In this document: piece by piece, positions 13,461 to 16,703 of the stretch
Layout of the letters: every line of letters starts with the position of its first letter
How positions within the stretch are numbered: the first letter of the stretch is position 1
Assembly (NCBI GenBank): GCA_001940645.1
Contig: MDVS01000075.1
Coordinates: 1 to 16,703 of the forward strand
Length of the DNA stretch: 16,703 nt
Direction: 5' to 3'
Source: Candidatus Heimdallarchaeota archaeon LC_3
Lineage (GTDB): Archaea; Asgardarchaeota; Heimdallarchaeia; Hodarchaeales; LC-3
Notes under the pieces: generated by a model
The model's database searches: none
Seen by the model: the letters and a program-made list of their open reading frames with translations, nothing else
What the model was told of the DNA's origin: nothing
Position numbers and translations under genes: made by a program

Positions 13461-13865
13461 TCAAAATTCCACCTTATGAGTCTGAATTCCTTTAAATTTC
13501 GATATAGGGGTATCAGTTGTAAAAATTTTCCCTTTCAATAATTGAGCAGCCACGATTACAGTTGCATCGACCAGAGATAAGAAAAGATGAGAAACTTTGA
13601 TATTTCCAATACGTACATACTGTTCAGAGTTAAGAGAAAATTCTTTAATATTAGTTTTTTTCAAAGAAGATAGTCTAATATGAGCAATTTCTTTTCCAAA
13701 TTCTCTAACAGTCAAATAGTAAAATTCAATCCAAACAAGGCTTGGGACATAACATTCACGATTTCTAAGGGTTATCTCGATAAATAAGTCTTTCATCAAC
13801 TGATGATCAGCGAAATAAAGAAGTAATGGACCGGTATCAAATACAAAAGGTGTTTGGGATGGAAT
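13461..13865 (-). CDS. PIN-domain ribonuclease toxin (VapC-like), apparent ATT start
   Basis: Started at 13865 this is a 134-residue PIN protein with all acids: D10 in FVFDTGPLLLYF, E47 in LVWIEFYYL, D101 in LVDATVIVAA and D119 in TTDTP. The first standard start in frame is TTG 13799, with ATG one codon later, and this would delete strand 1 and the catalytic D10. Upstream, the frame is closed by TGA (13874-13872 on minus). Between TGA and D10 there is no ATG, GTG or TTG. GGTGA (13876-13872) lies 6 nt before ATT 13865, which gives (M)PSQTPFVFDTG, the expected N terminus. It follows the AbrB antitoxin by 17 nt. Either AUU initiation or a G-to-T change at the start is implied. Confidence 0.8.
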   Translation of the reverse strand: MPSQTPFVFDTGPLLLYFADHQLMKDLFIEITLRNRECYVPSLVWIEFYYLTVREFGKEIAHIRLSSLKKTNIKEFSLNSEQYVRIGNIKVSHLFLSLVDATVIVAAQLLKGKIFTTDTPISKFKGIQTHKVEF

Positions 13866-13871
13866 ATCTAG

Positions 13872-13876
13872 TCACC
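13872..13876 (-). promoter_or_regulatory. Ribosome binding site of the second PIN gene
   Basis: GGTGA lies in the 17-nt gap after the antitoxin gene, 6 nt before ATT 13865. This placement identifies ATT as the site where initiation is expected. Confidence 0.45.
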
Positions 13877-13882
13877 ATAAAT

Positions 13883-14116
13883 CTATTCATTTACTGCACT
13901 AAACCTTCTCTCTTCTTCTAATTCATTGATTAATTTAACAGTTTTTTTCATATTTTTTTGGTCAATTAGATGTTCTATTGGTACTATAGGGACAATTACT
14001 ATCCCTTCTTCAGTGTCTATGAATTCAACTTCGTTTCCAGGAATTAAATTATATTTCTTTCTTAATTTGCTTGGTATTACTATAGTTCCTTTACTAGAAA
14101 TCTTACCAATTGCCAT
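13883..14116 (-). CDS. AbrB-type antitoxin (VapB-like)
   Basis: The 77-residue protein starts MAIGKISSKGTIVIPSKLRK. The SpoVT/AbrB domain covers 1-47 (KGTIVIPSKLRKKYNLIPGNEV, EGIVIVPIVP), followed by a helical toxin-binding tail (HLIDQKNMKKTVKLINELEE). Start ATG 14116 lies 23-34 nt downstream of a TATA element, so the message is probably leaderless. It is the first gene of an operon with the PIN toxin downstream. It differs from the AbrB protein at 7436 in tail and length, so it is a separate system and not a duplicate. An 86-codon plus-strand frame here is a shadow. Confidence 0.85.
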   Translation of the reverse strand: MAIGKISSKGTIVIPSKLRKKYNLIPGNEVEFIDTEEGIVIVPIVPIEHLIDQKNMKKTVKLINELEEERRFSAVNE

Positions 14117-14138
14117 ACTTTTTTACTATTTTTCTTCA

Positions 14139-14150
14139 CTTTTATATATT
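14139..14150 (-). promoter_or_regulatory. TATA box of the second AbrB/PIN operon
   Basis: AAATATATAAAA on minus lies 23-34 nt before ATG 14116, as expected for a leaderless archaeal transcript. Confidence 0.5.
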
Positions 14151-14365
14151 TGTATAACAATTACAAAAAAATACTGCCAAAAATAAATTTAAATTATGTC
14201 AAGGGAATTAAGATATGTCTGGATTTTATCATCAAAATTTGCAAAGAAAAAAATTAATAAAACAAGAAGGAGTAAAGAGTTACATAAAGAAATCATTTTA
14301 TTATATACCAATATTGCATATTTTACACCTTAATATAGTTGGAATTGTATATATTTCCTCCATTG

Positions 14366-14754
14366 ATGGCAGGCCAAGATGCAAGGACAGATTTCCATTT
14401 CATGCACTTTTTCACGTTTTATACAATGGTATGGGCGACATTAGGATTAATAATATTCGTGATACTATTAATAATAAGTGAAGGGTATGTGAAAAGATGG
14501 TTTGAAGAAGAAGTGGTAGCGAAAGTGAAAAGAAAGGAAGAAAAAGAGGAAAGAGAATAAGAAAAAGAAGAAGAGATTATGAAGAAACAATTGATCCGAA
14601 GGAACAAGAATCGGAGTTCTCGGATGATGAATTGACAGAAAAGGCTGAAGAGTTAGTTCAGGAGGAGATGGAAAGGAAAATTGATGAGAAAATAGAGAAA
14701 AAAGCTGAAGAATTAGTTCAGGAGGAGATGGAGAAAGATAAGGAAGATGAGTAA
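14366..14754 (+). pseudogene. Single-helix membrane protein with charged repeat tail, frameshifted in an A/G tract
   Basis: ATG 14366 starts MAGQDARTDFHFMHFFTFYT. A membrane helix covers 12-37 (FTFYTMVWATLGLIIFVILL), then a basic/acidic tail (VKRWFEEEVVAKVKRKEEK) reaches TAA 14558 after 64 codons. The -1 frame then reads RRRDYEETIDPKEQESEFSD and a duplicated motif (EKAEELVQEEME) to TAA 14752-14754. Together they make a protein of about 128 residues: helix, then a long charged coil. The break lies in a purine tract (about 14535-14575), where one lost base, a sequencing error or a -1 slip at GAAAAAGAG would all join the frames. A TATA-like TTAATATAG at 14330 supports ATG 14366. The overlapping frame from 14215 (88 codons) is less convincing. 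Function unknown. Confidence 0.5.
14641..14733 (+). repeat. 60-bp-period tandem duplication inside the charged tail
   Basis: 33-bp blocks at 14641-14673 and 14701-14733 are almost identical, and both encode KAEELVQEEME. Near-identity at silent positions implies a recent duplication. Confidence 0.6.
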
Positions 14755-14758
14755 CAAA

Positions 14759-14827
14759 ATGAAAACGATTTATTTACCATTTAATCCATGGTATCAATGG
14801 AATGAAGACGTTAGAATAATTGAGTAA
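14759..14827 (+). CDS. Possible 22-residue peptide
   Basis: ATG 14759, 4 nt after the TAA of the charged-tail gene, encodes MKTIYLPFNPWYQWNEDVRI and two more residues. Three tryptophan/tyrosine-rich turns are unusual for noncoding DNA, and the spacing suggests coupling. It may instead be the broken start of a longer gene; the evidence is weak. Confidence 0.2.
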   Translation: MKTIYLPFNPWYQWNEDVRIIE

Positions 14828-14922
14828 ATAAAAGTATGTTTACATAAAGAATAGGAAAAATACTATATTTTTAGAATTTGAGAGATGTGTAATTGCAAAA
14901 GAATAATTTTTGACTCAAATTC

Positions 14923-15303
14923 TTAATCATTTTCATTTAAATTCCGTGAAGAGCGGATTAAACTTTCTTTATTTTTAAAAATGGAGGTATTTCTCTCAGC
15001 AATATTTTTTTCAGTTAATTCTAATGTGTAATCATCGAGAATCTCAGGAGTTAATGGTTCTCGATGATCTTCTTGAATGAATTGCATTCCTTCTATAAAC
15101 GAAATTGTTGCTAAATTACAAAATTTTTTGAATCCTATCCTGCTTGCAAAGAATTCGTCTAACAAAAAACTTGTTTTCCACTCTCTAAAAGCTTGAAGGG
15201 TTTTGTCCCTATACAATGTTGCTTTTGGTATAGCAAATCGATTGCTATACCATTCCAGAAAATCTAACTCTTCTTTGGGCAATTTAATACCTAATTGCTT
15301 CAT
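14923..15303 (-). CDS. Ribbon-helix-helix protein divergent to a PIN toxin, probable antitoxin
   Basis: The 126-residue protein starts MKQLGIKLPKEELDFLEWYS. The N terminus fits a ribbon-helix-helix DNA-binding domain: strand (LGIKLP), helix 1 (KEELDFLEWYSNRFAI), helix 2 (PKATLYRDKTLQAFREWK). The rest is helical and acidic (GMQFIQEDHREPLTPEILDD), with a polar tail. ATG 15303 is chosen because it lies about 30 nt from a palindromic TATA element at 15329-15338. The longer frame from 15414 would run through the promoter and into the neighbouring gene. It is transcribed away from a PIN gene whose start is 52 nt off. The 9-bp inverted repeat beside that start is a plausible operator. The role as antitoxin or repressor is inferred. 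Confidence 0.65.
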   Translation of the reverse strand: MKQLGIKLPKEELDFLEWYSNRFAIPKATLYRDKTLQAFREWKTSFLLDEFFASRIGFKKFCNLATISFIEGMQFIQEDHREPLTPEILDDYTLELTEKNIAERNTSIFKNKESLIRSSRNLNEND

Positions 15304-15328
15304 AATTATTTTTAATTTCCAAAGACTT

Positions 15329-15357
15329 ATAAATTTATTGAAATTAATAATTTCAAT
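15329..15357. promoter_or_regulatory. Shared bidirectional TATA and 9-bp inverted-repeat operator
   Basis: ATAAATTTAT (15329-15338) is a perfect palindrome that can serve as TATA box in both directions. ATG 15356 is about 22 nt to its right and ATG 15303 about 30 nt to its left. Directly adjoining are perfect arms ATTGAAATT (15337-15345) and AATTTCAAT (15349-15357) around AAT. The right arm overlaps the PIN start codon, so a bound dimer would cover the transcription start of the toxin. Confidence 0.6.
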
Positions 15358-15841
15358 GATTGGAATTGATACATTTTCATGGTATAAAATTCTTCTTCTT
15401 CGTAAAGAAAACAAATGGAGAGGAGTAATGGAAGATTTAATTAAAGGATTAGATTGTTTTATTACTGTTGAAGGGAAAAAAGAATTTGAATATCGATTTC
15501 CTAATGAATTAAACTTGTTGGATTACATTACAATACTCCCTGTGATTGAAAGTGAGAAATATAAATATTTTCTTCAATTTTTTGATCCGACAGATGCTTC
15601 ATTACTGGAGTATGTAGATAAACGTAACTATCGTATTATAACTGAAGATAGACCTATGATAGCTGAAGGAGTAACAACTAAAAGGAATATCGTTTTTCTA
15701 ATTGACTTCTTTTATGAAATGTATAAAACTAATAGTTTTTTTTCAACTAATGAAATTTATAAATTAGTAAAATTATTTCGAAAATGGAAAAATATTTCTA
15801 AGAAGAAAGAAAAACAAATTCTTGAGAGGTTAAAAATATGA
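15356..15841 (+). CDS. PIN-domain protein, probable toxin
   Basis: The 161-residue protein starts MIGIDTFSWYKILLLRKENK. PIN acids appear in order: D5 (MIGIDTF), E43 in KKEFEYRF, D80 in PTDASLLEY and D98 in TEDRPM. After about residue 110 it has an extra basic helical tail (NEIYKLVKLFRKWKNISKKK) that may contact RNA. ATG 15356 keeps the catalytic D5. The later ATG 15428 has an attractive GGAGAGGAG but would remove D5, so a shorter form might also be made. Longer upstream reading to 15203 is antisense to the neighbour. It is divergent from the RHH gene rather than downstream of an antitoxin, which is unusual for VapC-like toxins. Confidence 0.75.
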   Translation: MIGIDTFSWYKILLLRKENKWRGVMEDLIKGLDCFITVEGKKEFEYRFPNELNLLDYITILPVIESEKYKYFLQFFDPTDASLLEYVDKRNYRIITEDRPMIAEGVTTKRNIVFLIDFFYEMYKTNSFFSTNEIYKLVKLFRKWKNISKKKEKQILERLKI

Positions 15842-15954
15842 TCAACTATTTTGATTTCATTCAATGAATGAGCTTATTTTTATATTTCGTTAATTTGGGT
15901 GTAAATTATTTATAATAATCTTCAATTTACCATGGATGATAAACTTTAAATACA

Positions 15955-15964
15955 GTATATTTAG
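15955..15964 (+). promoter_or_regulatory. TATA box of the ABM-like gene
   Basis: AGTATATTTA lies 20-29 nt before ATG 15984, which favours this start in a leaderless message over the in-frame ATG at 15936. Confidence 0.4.
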
Positions 15965-15983
15965 GCCAAATCAACTGGTAATC

Positions 15984-16259
15984 ATGGTACATATTACTAT
16001 ATCTTATAGCGTAGAAGATTATGATAAATGGAATTCAACCTTCAATTTTCATAGCGAAACAAGGAAAAAAGCAGGTTGTTTATCAGCAACAGTTTACGTG
16101 AACCCCGATGATCGTAATAGTTTGAATATTTTATTTGAATGGGATTCCAAGGAAAATTTTAACAAATTTTTGAGCAATCCAGAACTCAAAGAGGGGATGG
16201 CAAAAAGTGGATTAACTAGTCAACCAACGATAAAATTCTGGGACCTACATAAGGAGTAA
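15984..16259 (+). CDS. ABM-fold (antibiotic biosynthesis monooxygenase-like) small protein
   Basis: The 91-residue protein starts MVHITISYSVEDYDKWNSTF. The size and pattern are those of a dimeric alpha+beta barrel. They run strand (HITISYSV), helix around YDKWNSTFN, then GCLSATVYVNPDDRNSLNIL. FEWDSKENFNKFLSNPELKE and a final strand (PTIKFWDLHKE) complete it. Members include ABM monooxygenases and heme- or stress-related homologues. No catalytic set can be named, so an oxidoreductase or stress role is only a suggestion. The frame is open to 15936, but the TATA element at 15955-15964 and the family N terminus favour ATG 15984. It converges with the DoxX-like gene. Confidence 0.75.
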   Translation: MVHITISYSVEDYDKWNSTFNFHSETRKKAGCLSATVYVNPDDRNSLNILFEWDSKENFNKFLSNPELKEGMAKSGLTSQPTIKFWDLHKE

Positions 16260-16308
16260 GCTACTTAATTTAAAAAATGATTTAGTAATGTCAGATTTAT
16301 TCTTTATA

Positions 16309-16703
16309 TTAATCCTCAGTATTTTTTCTAACAGTTCCCCCAATTACAATTGCAGCACTGATCAATACTACATTTTTAATGATATACTGTCCTTCTAAAG
16401 TAGGTACAATAAGAAATACTTGCCAAGTGACTTCAGGTAACAAAAATAACGGCAAAAGAGTTAACGGCATTTGAATAAGTAATAAAAAAATAGCTAATCT
16501 TAAAGTTCTGTTAAATAAGAAAAAGACACCGATTAATATCTCAATTATTGCAATCATGCTATAGAGATATTCATTACCAGGAATCCACCATGCCCCTACT
16601 TCTACGAGTTGATTTGCTAACCCTTCAGCTGAACTTAGACCAAAAGGTTTCAAAATACCAAACCAAATAAAAACAATCCCTAAAGAAATTCTTAACAAAA
16701 CAA
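16309..16703 (-). CDS. DoxX-family membrane protein, N terminus beyond the window
   Basis: About 131 codons are visible, with four membrane helices: 1-19 (LRISLGIVFIWFGILKPFG), 46-62 (YSMIAIIEILIGVFFLF), 65-88 (RLAIFLLLIQMPLTLLPLFL) and 103-124 (IIKNVVLISAAIVIGG). The F-x-W-F-G-x-L-K motif in helix 1, the E in helix 2 and GQYIIKN before helix 4 are typical of the DoxX/DUF417-like superfamily. These are quinone- or redox-linked membrane proteins. The frame is still open at the right edge, so the true start lies outside. The TTG at 16698 is probably internal. Confidence 0.85.
   Translation of the reverse strand, partial: VLLRISLGIVFIWFGILKPFGLSSAEGLANQLVEVGAWWIPGNEYLYSMIAIIEILIGVFFLFNRTLRLAIFLLLIQMPLTLLPLFLLPEVTWQVFLIVPTLEGQYIIKNVVLISAAIVIGGTVRKNTED

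Noticed and set aside
14215..14481. 88-codon plus-strand frame starting MSGFYHQNLQRKK
   Set aside because: Its second half overlaps the better-supported membrane protein in another frame. The TATA box lies inside it and it has no domain. A short real N-terminal gene cannot be fully excluded.

Overview
The window is AT-rich and its architecture is archaeal. Several starts sit 20-30 nt downstream of TATA-like boxes with no leader. Others have GGAGG- or GAGGT-type ribosome binding sites. The gene content also points to archaea: a receiver-PAS protein, AbrB/PIN (VapBC-like) pairs, zinc ribbons, a tyrosine recombinase preceded by a ribbon-helix-helix gene, a single C2H2 zinc finger and a leucine-rich repeat protein. 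An Asgard-like archaeon (Loki- or Thorarchaeia type) is my best guess from gene style. No rRNA or other marker gene is present to prove it. I found no tRNA, rRNA, CRISPR array or insertion-sequence transposase.

Layout. At 1-2300 there is an edge-truncated gene on the minus strand, a long stretch of gene debris, a receiver-PAS protein whose downstream part has decayed, and a small secreted-type ORF. At 2300-6200 lie a PH-like membrane protein, a two-helix zinc-ribbon protein, the ribbon-helix-helix/tyrosine recombinase operon, a divergent mini C2H2 protein and a 425-residue coiled-coil protein. At 6450-8180 lie a metallophosphoesterase and an AbrB/PIN pair. At 8180-10450 lie debris, a large multi-helix membrane protein and a frameshifted secreted protein. 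At 10550-12190 lie a leucine-rich repeat/zinc-ribbon protein and a Uma2-type nuclease, both on minus. At 12190-13460 lie long AT-rich spacers around a chimeric relic, in which the 5' part of an antitoxin gene abuts the 3' part of a nucleoside phosphorylase. At 13460-15840 lie a second AbrB/PIN pair, a frameshifted membrane/charged-repeat protein, and a divergent PIN toxin facing a ribbon-helix-helix gene over one palindromic control region. At 15980-16703 lie an ABM-fold monooxygenase-like protein and a DoxX-family membrane protein cut by the window edge.

Two themes run through the window. First, it is a toxin-antitoxin and mobile-element zone, with three PIN systems, one antitoxin relic and a recombinase module. 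Second, many genes are nearly intact with one lesion. The recombinase has a stop codon exactly at its box II histidine position. At least three genes have a good ribosome binding site followed by ATT or ACG where the start codon should be. Several others have a single frameshift. Either this island is decaying, or the assembly is error-prone, or non-AUG initiation is used here; read data would decide.
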